DNA of 64,000 bases, from positions 62,001-126,000 of the forward strand of contig JAPJBO010000627.1 of NCBI GenBank assembly GCA_030068145.1, given 5' to 3'. This document shows, piece after piece, positions 9,399 through 20,140 of this stretch. A program made the translations under genes and the position numbers. This stretch comes from Diplonema papillatum. Lineage: Eukaryota > Euglenozoa > Diplonemea > Diplonemida > Diplonemidae. How positions within the stretch are numbered: position 1 is the stretch's first letter; each line of letters opens with the position of its first letter. The notes below the pieces were generated by a model, which worked only from the letters and a program-made list of their open reading frames with translations, was not told where the DNA came from and made no database searches.

Positions 9399-10757
9399 TC
9401 AGTAGGGTATTCGGCGTACCGCCGCGGCTATCTTGCGCCGGCAGCCGAGGGGTATCCCAATGTCCTGCAGATCTGCGTCCGACAGCAAGCGCAGGGTGCC
9501 CACGTCGGCGACCTGCTCCCTGCGGAACACGTGGGCGAGCTCGAGGACAGTGATCGGGTCGAAGGCAAGCTGCGTCAGATACTCAACAACCGTCGTGTAA
9601 TCACCTTCCGCCGGCAGCGGCGGCTCGGCCCCCGGCGCGTTGAGGCTGGCGTTCGCCTCGAACACTGGCGGAGCCACCTGCGCAGCTGTCTCGCGGGGCC
9701 AATCGTCGCCCAAGGGGTACATGGCCGTGCTCCGGGCGCCGGCTGCCGTTGTGTGCGGAGGGGGGGCCCTGGGGGTCGAGGGGTTGCGCTGTGCGTGCGC
9801 ACCTTGAGGAAAACCCCCGGGGATTTCGCGCGGCGCGGGGTACCGAGCCGGCAGCGGCAGCGCCGCCGGCGTCGGGTACGGCCCCTTCGATGGCCCGAAA
9901 ACCGACGGCCCCGCCATCCCGCCCGGGTTGCACCACTGCGGCGGCGGCGGCGGCTGCTGCTGCTGCTGCTGCTTCTGGGGGCGGGTGGGGGACAGCTTGC
10001 GGAGGTCTACTTCGGCTGCAGACCGCGGGGGCGCGTTGGTGCCGCCTGGCGGAGGCCACTGCACGGCGAAGCGCGGGGCTGAGGGGTGGTTCGAGCCGGC
10101 GTCCGCCGGCCGCTGCAGCGGGGCGACCAGCGTCCGGAGCTTCTGCGTGACGGTGACCGTCGTCGGCTCGGGGTGGTGATACCGCCTCTCCGCCCTTTTC
10201 CACCCCACGCGCGCCTCGTCGCGCTCGAGCCACGACTCGACCCTACCAGACACCACGCGGAACAGAGGCTCCTCGCTCGACACCTCCCCACACACCCTCT
10301 GATTGCAACCATCCGGAGGCTGATTGTGGCTGACCGCAAGCAAACCCGACTGCCCATTCGCCCCGAAGTCCGCCAGGGTAATCCTCGGAGCGGCGTCCGA
10401 CCGGACGAGGGAGGCGCTTCCTTCGGCGGAGACAAGCCCGTGGGCTGGCAGCGGGGGAGAGGGGGCGTCGGCGGGTGGCGGCTGGCGGGGGCGGTGCTGC
10501 TGGTTGGAGCAAGCGGGGGTGCGTGCGGGCGAAGGCGGGGCGGCGGCGTCGTCCGCGCTCTGCTGCAAGACGTCGGAAAAGACGAACGCGATCGAAAGCC
10601 GAAGCCACGACGACGCGCCGGCAGGGCTTGTGGTCTGTGGGTTGGCGTTTGTGCATTTCAGATAGCTAGTGGATTCGTGTGTTGACATATGTTGGCAGTT
10701 TTCAAGGCGACAGTTCCGTTGAGAATCCGAGGCTTTGAAGTCTACAAAGTCGACCAT
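9399..10757 (-). CDS. Proline/glutamine-rich protein with C-terminal SAM domain
   Basis: The 452-codon frame has a low-complexity N-terminal two thirds (Pro/Ala-rich, a six-Gln run before a run of Pro). It ends with a SAM domain at about residues 385-450: YTTVVEYLTQLAFDPITVLE, then LRLLSDADLQDIGI, then PLGCRRKIAAAVRRI. The LLSDxDLxxIGIxxxGxRxKI pattern is the diagnostic part. SAM domains mediate protein-protein self-association, so a scaffold or adaptor role is likely; the partner is unknown. The first ~12 codons fall in an F4-like repeat, so the true start is doubtful and an upstream exon is possible. A sequence close to residues ~45-150 is duplicated upstream (10976-11543), and the last part is duplicated downstream (8852-9125). 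Confidence 0.65.
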   Translation of the reverse strand: MVDFVDFKASDSQRNCRLENCQHMSTHESTSYLKCTNANPQTTSPAGASSWLRLSIAFVFSDVLQQSADDAAAPPSPARTPACSNQQHRPRQPPPADAPSPPLPAHGLVSAEGSASLVRSDAAPRITLADFGANGQSGLLAVSHNQPPDGCNQRVCGEVSSEEPLFRVVSGRVESWLERDEARVGWKRAERRYHHPEPTTVTVTQKLRTLVAPLQRPADAGSNHPSAPRFAVQWPPPGGTNAPPRSAAEVDLRKLSPTRPQKQQQQQQPPPPPQWCNPGGMAGPSVFGPSKGPYPTPAALPLPARYPAPREIPGGFPQGAHAQRNPSTPRAPPPHTTAAGARSTAMYPLGDDWPRETAAQVAPPVFEANASLNAPGAEPPLPAEGDYTTVVEYLTQLAFDPITVLELAHVFRREQVADVGTLRLLSDADLQDIGIPLGCRRKIAAAVRRIPY

Positions 10758-10773
10758 TCTCGGAGGGGTTTGC

Positions 10774-10856
10774 TAGAGTGCAAGTTCGCTTAGAAATCCG
10801 GGGTCTTAAAGTCTCCGGGTGACCATTGTCGTAAAGGTTCCTTTAAGGTGTCGTAT
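10774..10856. repeat. F4 dispersed repeat (~85 bp)
   Basis: TAGAGTGCAAGTTCGCTTAG, then AGTCTCCGGGTGACC and AAAGGTTCCTTTAAGG. Other copies lie at ~26681-26772, 30071-30150, 51008-51092, 53605-53655 and 56605-56690. Shorter traces lie at 1964, 48215, 49066 and 59345. It is short and non-coding, with no terminal inverted repeats visible. Confidence 0.8.
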
Positions 10857-10975
10857 ACTATTGTGCGCATCGTATCTGCAGTATTTTGCGCTAAAGTAAG
10901 GAAGTACATAGGCATGCATAAGTGGCATTTGCGTGTGTTCACGGGTGCCGTGTGTTTGTTTGGTGTGTGGTAGGC

Positions 10976-11543
10976 TGGTGGCTGACCGCAAGCGTGCCCG
11001 CCCACCCGCCCATTCGCCCCGAAGTCCGCCAGGGTAATCCGCGGAGCAGCGTCCGAGCGGAGGGAGCGTCGGCGAGGGGCGGCTGGCGGGGGTGGTGCTG
11101 CTGGTTGGAGTAAGCGGGGGTGGTGCTGCTGGTTGGAGTAAGCGGGGGTGGTGCTGCTGGTTGGAGTAAGCGGGGGTGGTGCTGCTGGTTGGAGTAAGCG
11201 GGGGTGGTGCTGCTGGTTGGATGAAAGCGGGGGTGGTGCTGCTGGTTGGAGTAAGCGGGGGTGGTGCTGCTGGTTGGAGGTGGTGCTGCTGGTTGGATGA
11301 AGCGGGGGTGGTGCTGCTGGTTGGAGTAAGCGGGGGTGGTGCTGCTGGTTGGAGTAAGCGGGGGTGGTGCTGCTGGTTGGATGAAGCGGGGGTGGTGCTG
11401 CTGGTTGGAGTAAGTGGGGGTGCGCGCAGGCGAAGGCGGGGCGGCGGCGTCTTCCGCGCTCTGCTGCAAGACGTCGGAAAAGACGAACGCGATCGAAAGC
11501 CGAAGCCACGACGACGTGCCGGCAGGGCTTGCGGTCTGCGGGT
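10976..11543 (-). repeat. Upstream duplicate of the SAM gene's N-terminal coding part
   Basis: Both ends of this segment align with 10324-10645. The copy again encodes SSWLRLSIAFVFSDVLQQSA and APRITLADFGANG on the minus strand, but its middle has been expanded by the 28-bp array at 11085-11420. It could be a decayed duplicate or an alternative 5' exon of the SAM gene. No splice donor decides between these. Confidence 0.7.
11085..11420. repeat. 28-bp minisatellite, about 12 units
   Basis: Unit GCGGGGGTGGTGCTGCTGGT plus TGGAGTAA. Some units read TGGATGAA and one is truncated. Because 28 is not a multiple of 3, three units make an 84-base, 28-residue peptide cycle (NQQHHPR...PAAPPPL...TSSTTPAYS) on the minus strand. 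The single ancestral unit is recognisable inside the SAM coding region near 10490-10520, so the array grew from coding DNA. Confidence 0.9.
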
Positions 11544-12232
11544 TATATAAGGAGAGAGAGAGAGAGAGAGAGAGAAAAGAGAGAAAGACGAGTTGGAGGC
11601 GGGCGTAGCATACTATAATCCACGGTGGACTGTAGTGCGGTGGTGCTGGTGTGCCATTGGTATAGACGTGCACGTGCGATAGCTGTACAGTTTACAACCC
11701 GTACACGCAATCTTTTTCACAGCACAGAAAAGTGCTCCCGCTAACCTTACTTTTAGTGAGGAAACCCAAAACCCTGGGACCACACAAAAACCTGGTGTGG
11801 TCGGTGGGCCACTTCCCCGTAGTTCCCCCGTAGTTCAACATGGGGGGGGGGGTGTCTTTTTTTTTTTTCGTTTCTTGTTTTTTTGCCGAGTGCTTCAGGG
11901 ATGCAGCTTTGGGTCCTGGAGAGCGTTTCTAAGCTACTTTGCACTTTTTCGTCACAAAATAAGGACAGTTTCGGGTTCTTCGAGCGGATCAAAATCAAAG
12001 ACCCCAGGAGACAAGCCACCTGGTCCACGCCAAAATCGGTGAATTTCGGGGGGTAATTCCTTTGTGGCGACCACTTTCTGCAGTCGGCCCTGGCGAAGGG
12101 GGGGCGGAAGAGCTACAAAGGTGCAGTATTACGGCCCCAACTTGCGCAGAGCGCCATGTGCTATGCGTGCCCCGAAGAGGAAGGAATAGGATGAGAAGGA
12201 AGGACAGACTGGGAGTCACGGTTTGACAGGTA
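11544..12232. other. No recognisable gene; microsatellite and poly-T
   Basis: A (GA)n run lies at 11552-11574 and poly-T at ~11857-11870. The paired TTCCCCGTAGTTCCCCCGTAGTTC at ~11811 recurs at ~14153 in another poly-T context. No reading frame here is supported. Confidence 0.4.
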
Positions 12233-13008
12233 GTGACAGGATCAGCTGCGGTAAGGAGAGCGGGAAATGTTCTATCAGAGGCCCCGCGCCGGCCGGGTTT
12301 CAAAGCGAGACCGGAGACCTTCGCGGCGGTCGGAGGAGAGAGGTGGTTCCGGGCGCTGCAGTATTGGCTGGATGGGATGTGCTGGTCGGTGGCGGGTGAC
12401 GTCTCGATGGTGGAGCTCGCCGTCGACTTTGAAGTGTGCACCGAACTGGATCTTCCGGACAGTGTCGTAGCGACGACGGACGGGACACCGTTGAGCATGT
12501 GTGCGAGGGTACTCGCAAAACTTTTAAAACCCGTCGGGGATGCGCTGGAGCGAAACGGCGACGGACCGCTTCTGCCAGACAGGAAACTGGAGAAGATAGG
12601 GTCGCTGAGAACGGTGGGAGCCCCGCCGTGCCTCACGGGGTACGAGATGAGGCCGATCTTCCGTGGTGGTACGGAGACGATGGAAGTGCTCGAGACACAG
12701 CTGACGACGGCACGAGTTCAGCGGCGAGGCGTGGGGGATGGATCTTTTCCCTACGTACGGAGGTGGAAGGGCGGAGCGTGCGGCGAGATGGGCGGTGTTC
12801 AACGCTACGGAACACGAAAAGTGGAGTGAGCGGGAGTGCCACGAGCACCAGAAAGTGAAGTGCGGCGTATGAAAGCGCCGGTGCAGCAACCGATGAACCG
12901 GACGAGCAATCGAAGAAGAAGCGAGGCACCAAACGCGCGCCTGAGCGCGACGATCAAGTCGAGCTAAAGAGGCAAAAAAAGCATGACACATCACGTACGA
13001 AGAGATAA
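12233..13008 (+). mobile_element. Relic 3' end of a LINE related to the element at 59925-64000
   Basis: The translation RWFRALQYWLDGMCWS...DVSMVELAVDFEVCTELDLP aligns with FYALVAWLSDMQWTEN...ASMLELAIDFELFSGLSMP of the LINE at the right edge. The alignment continues through MCARVLAKLLKPVGDALE. After about 12745 the homology moves to another frame (RAERAARWAVFNATEHEKW, then ECHEHQKVKCG against GRAARWALPAPP and CATHHKGKCEAC). A Lys/Arg-rich tail ends near 13008. There is thus at least one frame change and a stop after the first zinc half-module. No reverse transcriptase region is present. It is a 5'-truncated, diverged copy in opposite orientation to all genes. Confidence 0.75.
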
Positions 13009-13037
13009 CCGCGACACCGCAAATCGCCACAGATTAT

Positions 13038-13870
13038 TTGCATTCTAACCCAAACTATCAGAGGCCGTCGCGGTCGAAGACGGCAACCCGAGCGAGGAGT
13101 AAGGTTGATAACCAGAGTGACAGTCATAATGGCTGGCTGAAGGCAAGGTTGCGTTGCAGGAGGAGAAAGTGGTGCTTGGCCGAGGATAAGACGGCTATGG
13201 CCGCAGGGGCAGAACAGAGAGACAGTGAGTCCTTCTTGTGGGGTAGTCGCGCCTTCGCAGTCCCAGGACCTCCGCCCGCTTGCATACAGCCGTCGACTGG
13301 CCTTTCCGACGAGTTGGAATGCACCGGAGAGCTTCCGGTTTCTCCCAGAGTAGAGGAGCTGATGCAAACGCCACCTGGGCTTCTGAACGTGATTGCGGAT
13401 CACCTTCTTGCCCAAACCCAAGAGGGATTGGAGTGTCGGAATGGCGCGCAAGGAGAGGCGCTGGCTTGTTTGCTTCTTTCGCTGGCGAGAGGGAGACTTC
13501 GGACACGACAAAGCCTTGGGTTCTTCGGGCTCTGCATCCTTCTGTTCCAGAGATCGTAGAGCAGTTTGCCCACAACAACATTAGCCTTGAATGGCATGCT
13601 TCGGGTGACCATTGCGTGCTTGTACTGGTCCTTGAAAACAATCGCGTTAGTCGTGACGGGTGGCAGAGGCCTGATCAAGATCTGCAGGATATCTTGGACA
13701 GCCCACAGATAGTAATGGCACCACGCAATCAAGAGTCCGGTGATAGACGAAAGGATGTGCTTGAGTCCAACTTGTGTCTGCATGGAAGGGAAGCTGATAA
13801 GAAGTTACTTCTTGATAAACTGCATGCCCTAGCAACTGAGCTTTTCCTTCAGTCCTCTGGGGAACGTTGA
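13038..13870 (+). other. Ambiguous open region, possible coding remnant
   Basis: Two overlapping plus frames (13038-13559 and 13280-13870) contain helix-like stretches (PRVEELMQTPPGLLNVIADH; DKKLLLDKLHALATELFLQS). The minus strand carries a hydrophobic stretch (ILSSITGLLIAWCHYYLWAV) at ~13740-13680. I recognise none of these. GC content is lower than in the clear genes, and the region follows directly on the LINE relic. It may be an old coding or transposon remnant. Confidence 0.2.
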
Positions 13871-14228
13871 AAGGGGCCCGGTAGCGAGCTTTACGTAGGT
13901 TCCTGCAAGCGTGAGCCAACCGACTTCTGCGAGTCCTACGATAGCGTTAGAGTCTACTTTCCAACGAATCCTTCATGTCACGGCGCCACGAAAGTACCAC
14001 CCCCGGCTCCAGTTTTCAAAAGGCTTGGCCCTTCTGTGGAAAGCCCAAGCAAGAGGAGCCGTTTTGCTCACTCCAAAGCTCCCGGTTTGGCGCCGGTGCG
14101 TGGCGTTTGAAAAAGTCCACTACAAAAAAAAAAAAGACACCCCAAGGTCAGTTCCCCGTAGTTCCCCCGTAGTTCCCCCTGGCTACACCGACCACACCAT
14201 GGGTGAGGCTTTTTTTTTTCTCCCCCGC

Positions 14229-14437
14229 TAGCTACCGATTTCCCAAACTAAAGCATCAAGGCTTGGCGCACCTTGGGGCTTGGCGCTCGCGCTGAACACA
14301 AGCTCGTCGAGACGGTCAGCCGCAGGGCAGAGCGGACGGGGTTGTGGCACTGTGCTGCCTCCGACTCAAGCTTTGCAAGCTGTGGTTGACCGTCACGTTC
14401 CTGGACCAGGAACGGCCTTTTTCTTCTTCTTTCTTCT
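14229..14437 (+). repeat. F1 element, 5'-truncated
   Basis: Starts within F1 at GCTACCGATTTCCCAAACTA and runs to the pyrimidine-rich end after CTGGACCAGGAACGGCC. It underlies the tail of the open frame of the MIB/C2 gene, which argues that this tail is not genuine coding sequence. Confidence 0.75.
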
Positions 14438-14715
14438 CCCCCGCTAGGCTCTCGCGTTTGGTGCAGGCTATTAGCTTCTGTTGCAGGGGGGGCACCCGAG
14501 TCTTCCAAATGGGGGCCCGGCGAACGGTACCAACGGGAAGAAGATGAGGAATTCCTCACCCTCTTTTTTGCAGCCTCTTTTTTTTTTTTGAGGAACTCCT
14601 CGCACTTTTTCGTTAGCGGGAGCACCGCGCACAGACACACAGACGTAGACCGGTAGCTGCAGACACACAGACTTGACTGGCAGCTGCACAGCACCGGTAA
14701 CGTTCGAAAGCACAC

Positions 14716-17334
14716 CTGCAAACTCCTGCCAGCAGCAGCCGGAGACGCGACAAGCGTCGACCGCATGGAGGGGTCCATCGCCAGCCACAGCGTCTGCGCC
14801 TGCGGGCCCACCAGGTGGCTAAGCTCGAGCTCGCACCCGCCGAGGGGGCTGGTCCGGTCGGACCCGGGCTTCTGCACCAAGTGCACGACCCTCAGCAGCT
14901 TGCCCCGCAGGTTGCACGAGATGCCCGGCGGCACGTCGAGGACTAGCGTCTCGCCCCACGATGGATGGTCCCCCGGCCAAGGCGACGTGTACTCAGCAGG
15001 GAGCCCGTTGAGCGAGAGCTGCACCCGCGAAGACACCCCGGGGGGTGCCCCGCGGCAGGACAGCAGGGTAACCTGCACGCATCGCACGGCTGGATGCGCG
15101 TACGCACTCTGCGGTCCCACCACCCACGGTTGCGCGTGGGCCGGCGCCCCGCCGACGCGGGCGTCTTTTTGTGGAGAGCTCCACTCGGTCGCCCCTCCTG
15201 GCTCGACCACCAGCAAGTCGAAGCTCCCATCTACCCCGTAGCGATACCGCTGGGGAGGTGACGAAGGGGCGGCGCCGTCCCACTGGACCTCGACGTAGTA
15301 CCCGTGGCTGACCCTCGACGGGTCGACGGTTGCCGGCAGCGGGTTGAGCTGGGGGTCGAGCGCTTGCGTCGCGGTCCCGAGGCCTCCGCCGGGCAGGTCG
15401 AGGTCCTCGTAGGTTGCGAGCCAGGAGCACGGGTTCCGCCTCACCCGAGAGTGCACGATCGTACGCACCGTGGGGGGTGCGCTGGCAGGCTGGGTGGGGA
15501 CGGGGTGCGCAGCTACCCGGTCGATGTCCCAGCCCCCGGCGATTGGACCGTACCGGTACCGGTTAGTTTCCCCAGATGCCTTCCAGAAGACAGCTGCCCA
15601 CTGCTCCGCGGGGTTTACGTCGACAACGACGCCCGTGTTGCCGGCGCCGCCGTCTTGGTCGCCCCACATCCAGTCCCTCTCGTTGCGCACGACGATCTCG
15701 CCGATGCCCAAGAACCCCTGGGGGGTCGGGGTTGCAGGCTTCGCGGGAAGCCCCGGGAGGTTGGGGTTGGCGGCCGGCGGCGCCACCTCGAAGCCTTCCG
15801 CAACCTCGATGACCTCCTCGCACCGCACCACCTCAGGTTCTGCGCCCGCCGCGCCGCCGTCCCAAGCCACCCAGTACAGCCTGCTCTGCGCGTCCACCTT
15901 CACCACGGTACCGTGTCCCTCAGCCCCGCCGCCGCCATGCCGCATCACACGCATCGGCCGGTGCGGGCTGCCCTCGCGCCTCCCGCTGGCGTGAACTCCA
16001 GCGGAGGACGCGGCGACAACCTCCGTGACGTCTTCCCACCGAGCGGCCTCGATCCTCGGCTTTTTCCGGCCCTTCGAAAACGGACGGTTCGAACCCGCGC
16101 CGGCCTGCTCTCCGTCAGACGAGTCCCAGAGCACTTGATACACCCTGTTGACCGTGTCGGATCGGACCACCGTCCCCCTCACCTGCCGTCCCGTGTCGTC
16201 AACGTGCTTCTGCACTCTGACGGACGCTGACGGTGGCCCAGGGGGACCAGAATTTGCGGTCGACCTTTTCCCCCCCGGAGAGGTCGGGTGGCCGTGCGTT
16301 TTCGCGGCGGTCGGGAACTCGGGTACGGCGGGGCTGCCGCCGACGGGGACGTCCGACGATCGTTTCCGCGGCGGCTCGTCGCGCACTTCGGGGGTGCCGG
16401 CTGGAGTTCGCGGGGTCGAAGGTGCGTCTGCGGCTTGGCTGGCGGCCAGCTTGTACGCGGGCCGCGACGGAGCCACCACCTTCGGCGACGAGGTGCGGCT
16501 CCACCCGCCCCTTTCGGACCCGGATTTCAGCCGGAACTCGCTGGGCGTTGCCATCGGCGACCTGGGGTACGACAGAGGCGTCGGATGTCCGCTCTTCAGG
16601 TGCCCAGGGCGAAGGAGGGAGGTGGTCGGTTCCATTGGGGAGAAGTAGGTATGCTCCCACAGCACCACCGGCCGGAACCCCGGGAACCCCGGCGAGGGCT
16701 GCTTGATGGTGCTGAGCACCATGCGCACGTTCGCAATGGGCAAGTGCCGGTCGATGACGAGGCTGCTGATTTTCGTGAACAAATGGTCAGCGGCTGGCTT
16801 CGGCGTCGTGCTCGTGGTGTCGATGCTCAAGGCGTACGTCAACCTCGTAGGGCTGTCCTCAGGCGCGGTGACACTGAGGGTGTTAATCAGCGACGAATTA
16901 TGCTCCAAAGCGTCCGCAAGATCCAGCTGCAACGCCTGCCCGACGGCAGCGAGTTGCGCGTCTTTTAAAGACTCGTGCGGGATCCCGTCCAGCGTCACGA
17001 TACCAACAGACGACATCGCCCCGTCCTCCGGTGAGACTGTCGGTGTGGACATGACCCCGTGACTCGGAGAAGCCGGGTGAGATGCTGTCTTCGTCAGACT
17101 CGAGCCAGCCGGGGCGCGCTTGCTCCCGACGCCTGGCAGCGACGACGTTGGCTTGCTGGGGGCCTGCTTTATGACCAGCGAGCGCCGCTCCGACGGCGCC
17201 GCGCGCGGCGAATCCGTCGACAGAGGGCTGCCCGTCGCGGCGCTGGCGCTCGACGCCGGCGGCGGCGGCTTCGGCGGCGCGTTCGGCGGCGCCCTGGGTC
17301 GCACGACGCCACGCATGCCGCTGCTCTGAGGCAT
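14716..17334 (-). CDS. Protein with SEA-like, MIB/HERC2-like and C2 domains
   Basis: ATG at 17334 (MPQSSGMRGVV) opens 873 codons to a strong donor, CTTGCAG|GTGTGC, at 14716. Unspliced, the frame would run to 14248 through an F1 repeat. Residues ~1-100 are Pro/Ala/Ser-rich. Residues ~110-215 (GIVTLDGIPHESLKDAQLAA...MVLSTIK) resemble SEA-like ferredoxin folds. Two SH3-like segments follow (GTVVRSDTVNRVYQVLWDSS; GTVVKVDAQSRLYWVAWDGG). Then comes a good MIB/HERC2 domain (IVVRNERDWMWGDQDGGAGN...RYRYG) and a partial second (VEVQWDGAAP...RYRYGVDGSFDL). A C2-like domain closes it (VQVTLLSCRG...LVLDVPPG...LLRVVHLV). MIB/HERC2 domains bind partners in ubiquitin ligases, but no RING or HECT is visible, so the function is open. 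Later exons are not identified. Confidence 0.65.
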
Positions 17335-17740
17335 CGGGCGGTTAATTGCGGCGCAGGGAAACTCGAGGGGGCAGGGATGGAGGAGGGGACGTTTTGTTTC
17401 GGGGGGGGGGGGGTGTTGACGTAATTTTTCTCTGGCGGGCGTCGTATTCACATCATGTTCGCGCCTGGTTCGTGAGAGTGCCGCTTGTTGTGTGTGGACC
17501 ACTACTGCCCGCCCCCCTTCGCGCGCAAGTCCTGCGGTTACATTTTTTCTTTTTTTTTTTTTAGTGAAACGAGGTTGCAACAACAACTTTGTACGTGCCG
17601 AGGCGGGAGGAATAGCGGTGGGAGTGAGTGGCAGCGTGATAGATCATGTAATCTCGTCCTCCCAAAACACCCGCTGCCAGCGCTCTCGCTTTTTTGTGCA
17701 TGCGATAGAAATAGCTAAATTTAATACGAAGAGGTATTCG

Positions 17741-17817
17741 TCTTCGTCAGACTCGAGCCAGCCGGGGCGCGCTTGCTCTGCCCGGCGCCTGGCAGCGACG
17801 ACGTTGGCTTCCTGTCT
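17741..17817. repeat. Displaced fragment of the MIB/C2 gene's first exon
   Basis: TCTTCGTCAGACTCGAGCCA...GGCAGCGACGACGTTGGCTT matches 17091-17155 in the coding exon almost base for base, in the same orientation, ~650 bp upstream of it on the coding strand. It lies before the ATG and has no role that I can see. Confidence 0.8.
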
Positions 17818-17903
17818 ACCACGAAGGCATCCCGCGCCTACCTTCCCTTGCCTTTAGCCACCCACCCACAACCCTGCTCTGACGTTACGGCGGCGGTAAG
17901 AGA

Positions 17904-18205
17904 GTTGAAGTATGGCTAAAGATAAAGTGGTGCCACCTGAGGGGGTAATCTCAGGGCCGCCCACGTGATAAGCCGTTAAGCATTGAGTTCTTTTAAGTAC
18001 ATGAACCACATGGATTAGCATGTACCGTTTAGCACTGGGAACTTTTCAGTACACGAATCACAAGGATCAGCATGCACCGTTAAGCAGCGGCTGCCGGCTT
18101 ATCCCGTGACACCTTGGCACTCTTACAGGTTCGTTCCCTCGTAGCTCGCCGGGAACGGGCACTCCAGTGAAACTGGGTATGTTTCCGTTTCAGGTTTCAG
18201 AAAAA
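17904..18205. repeat. Composite repeat with an F3 MITE inside; second copy 30336-30607
   Basis: The outer sequence (GTTGAAGTATGGCTAAAGAT before; ACTCTTACAGGTTCGTTCCC after) and the inner F3 element occur together at both sites. The pair therefore moved as one unit or descends from one duplication. The second copy is in SEC24 intron 4. Confidence 0.75.
17929..18113. mobile_element. F3 MITE, GGTGYCAC...GTGACACC ends
   Basis: Begins GGTGCCACCTGAGG and ends TATCCCGTGACACC, short inverted ends. The core GCCGCCCACGTGATAAGCC...AAGTACATGAACCACATGG is shared with copies at 30361-30493 and 58539-58658 and with truncated ones at ~52462-52553, 59839-59912 and 50511-50565. This copy has an internal ~50-bp duplication. 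Length 120-185 bp, no coding capacity. Confidence 0.8.
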
Positions 18206-18397
18206 AGTAGACGGGCGAAAGCAAACGCAAGCACGAGAGGATTAGAAAGGAGCAAACAAACAAACAAACGAAAGAAAGAAAAAGCAAAGAGAGAGCAAGA
18301 CTGCGCGAGGGTGTGAACTGCGAGGAGGAAAGAATTGCCTGTGCGGGTGCGCTTTCTTTTTTAGAGTGTAAGTGAGAATGGTACGCTGCCATCGATC

Positions 18398-18419
18398 GGG
18401 GGGGGGGGGGGGGGGGTTG
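18398..18419. repeat. Long poly-G run
   Basis: About 18 consecutive G with a few flanking interruptions. It is a potential G-quadruplex and also a sequencing-error hot spot. Confidence 0.8.
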
Positions 18420-18446
18420 TGTTAACAAAGCATTCAGGGCATTAGT

Positions 18447-19112
18447 ATGGTTTCCGGCACATTTTCCAAATTTGGACCGCTAACGGCTTTTTGCGTCCTC
18501 ACGCAGGAATGGGCTCAACACAGCGCGACGCGACGACAATGCTGGGCCCTGAGTGCCTCAGATTGCACATTGGCCTCCTCTGCCGGGGGCAGGGCTTACG
18601 CTCCGTTTTCGGTCTCAGAGAAAATACGTGTGGTCCACATGTGGGCGCTTAAGGTCCGAGGGGGAAAAACCCTTTCCCCTCATGTGCGACGGCAAAAAAA
18701 AAATAGCGTCGCTAGGTAGCTACTGGACTTGGCGACACCTGGCTGTGCGGCCTTAACCACTAGTGGGCCTATATAGACTTCCCTGCATGTGGACCAATAA
18801 ATCAAAATCCACATGTGGTACCTGTGGATCCACACGTGGGGGGAACAAAATCCAAAAAGAAATAACGTGTGGAAATCCACACGTTCCACACGTGGAGCGT
18901 AAGTCCCGGCCGGGGGGCCTGGGTGATGGTGCAGCGCCTTTCTTTTTTGCGATAACCAATTTCTGCTTCCCTGGAGACAGTATTTGTTACAGCTAAAAAG
19001 AACGTTGGCAGCGGTTTAACCAAAACACATACAGGTTAAAATCGCACAAACAAATTTTCCCCGCCGGTTTCCAAATTTGGACTGACAGTCCGAATGTGGA
19101 TATAGAAGCTAA
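18447..19112. repeat. Dispersed repeat with two insertions; simpler copy at 20825-21092
   Basis: TTTCCGGCACATTTTCCAAA...TGCTGGGCCCTGAGTGCCTC and CCAAATTTGGACTGACAGTC...GATATAGAAGCTAATCC are shared with 20825-21092. Here the unit is interrupted by ~310 bp of TGTGGATCCACA-type palindromes (~18600-18910) and by the 110-bp repeat also found at 9183-9299. The copy at 20825-21092 lacks both. Confidence 0.75.
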
Positions 19113-19589
19113 TCCTCTGTTATCTTAATGCATTGTTGGTGCAAACAAATAGTAGTTGGCAGCGTGCTACATGAAACTTACCATACTAACTTTTTTGCGT
19201 CGAACAAATGCAATTTGTCAAGAACAAATAACCCCGATCGATGGCAGCGGACTATCCTCACCCGAAACCAGGTTTGAAAGAAGTGCGTACAAACAAAAGG
19301 CAACTTCCGAAATCCCCTCGAAGAAAAAGTTCGCGATTCGCCGCCTTTGTTAACGTTGCTCTGCTGCGAATGGACTCGACCCCGCTGATGGCTCGCCGCC
19401 CAGAAACGCCAGCTCTCCCTGAAGATCCATAGCTCCATCAAGACGTACCGAAGGTTCTCATATGTAAAATGTCGAAGGTTCTGCTAGAAAAGAGAGGGAG
19501 AGAGAGAGAGAGAGAGGTTCACGAAACCCCGGGGAAGCGAGCAAAAAGACCCAAGAAAAAGAAAGAAACGATAAGCGGAAGTGCCGCCC

Positions 19590-19835
19590 GTTCTTGCATT
19601 TGCGGTGCTGTGTTCTTTGACAGAGTGGAACCTCTCGCCTCACCTTTTTTCAAACACGGCTGTGCCATGCGCCCCTGGCCGGACGCTAGCGCCTGGTATT
19701 GTACAGTGCGCGCCGCGGCCGCTGGGTGGTATCGACGAGGAGTTGCACCAGACGCTCGCCCCGTCCGTTGCTGCATTAGTGGGTATTATCCTTTGACAGA
19801 GATGAGCCGATGCCTCTCAAAATATATTTACTCTA
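19590..19835. repeat. ~200-bp dispersed repeat, related to 22183-22345
   Basis: Shared order of motifs: TTTGACAGAGTG, CGCCTCACC or TCATCTCACC, AAACACGGCTG, GACGCTAGCG, TGGGTGGTAT, TGACAGAGATGAGCCGATGC. About 70% similar by eye. Non-coding. Confidence 0.6.
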
Positions 19836-19994
19836 ACCTGCGTTTTTGAGTCCTTGGTTGCGCTAACCCGTGTGGGGCTCAAGCCTACTGAACGGTGTGC
19901 TCTACAACGCAGGCGCAGGCTCATTCAAAAGGAGTATACGTGTCGTTCTAGTTTAAGACCAAGAACGGAGTACTTTTAACAAGCAGGTGCATAT

Positions 19995-20140
19995 TTTCGA
20001 GAAGAAATGTGAAAACGGGGGTTTGCCTAGAGGCTTTTCGTGTTATTCTGCAGATGCTTTGAGCTATCTTTGTGTCTATGCTTTCAGTCGTCTTCTTAAC
20101 CATGGTTAAGTGCGCAAATGGTGTCAGCCGAAGCTGGGAA
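19995..20140. repeat. F5 dispersed repeat (~135 bp)
   Basis: AGAAATGTGAAAACGGG...CTTTTCGTGTTATTCTGC...CGTCTTCTTAACCATGG. Further copies lie at ~21932-22038 and 52314-52450. No terminal repeats or coding capacity. Confidence 0.8.

Noticed and set aside
14248-14715. C-terminal 156 codons of the unspliced MIB/C2 frame
   Set aside because: They begin at a strong donor, look unnatural and run through a dispersed F1 element.
17335-17586. N-terminal extension of the MIB/C2 protein to 17586
   Set aside because: The extension begins at a TTG and runs through poly-Lys and poly-T/G tracts; ATG at 17334 is the first sensible start.
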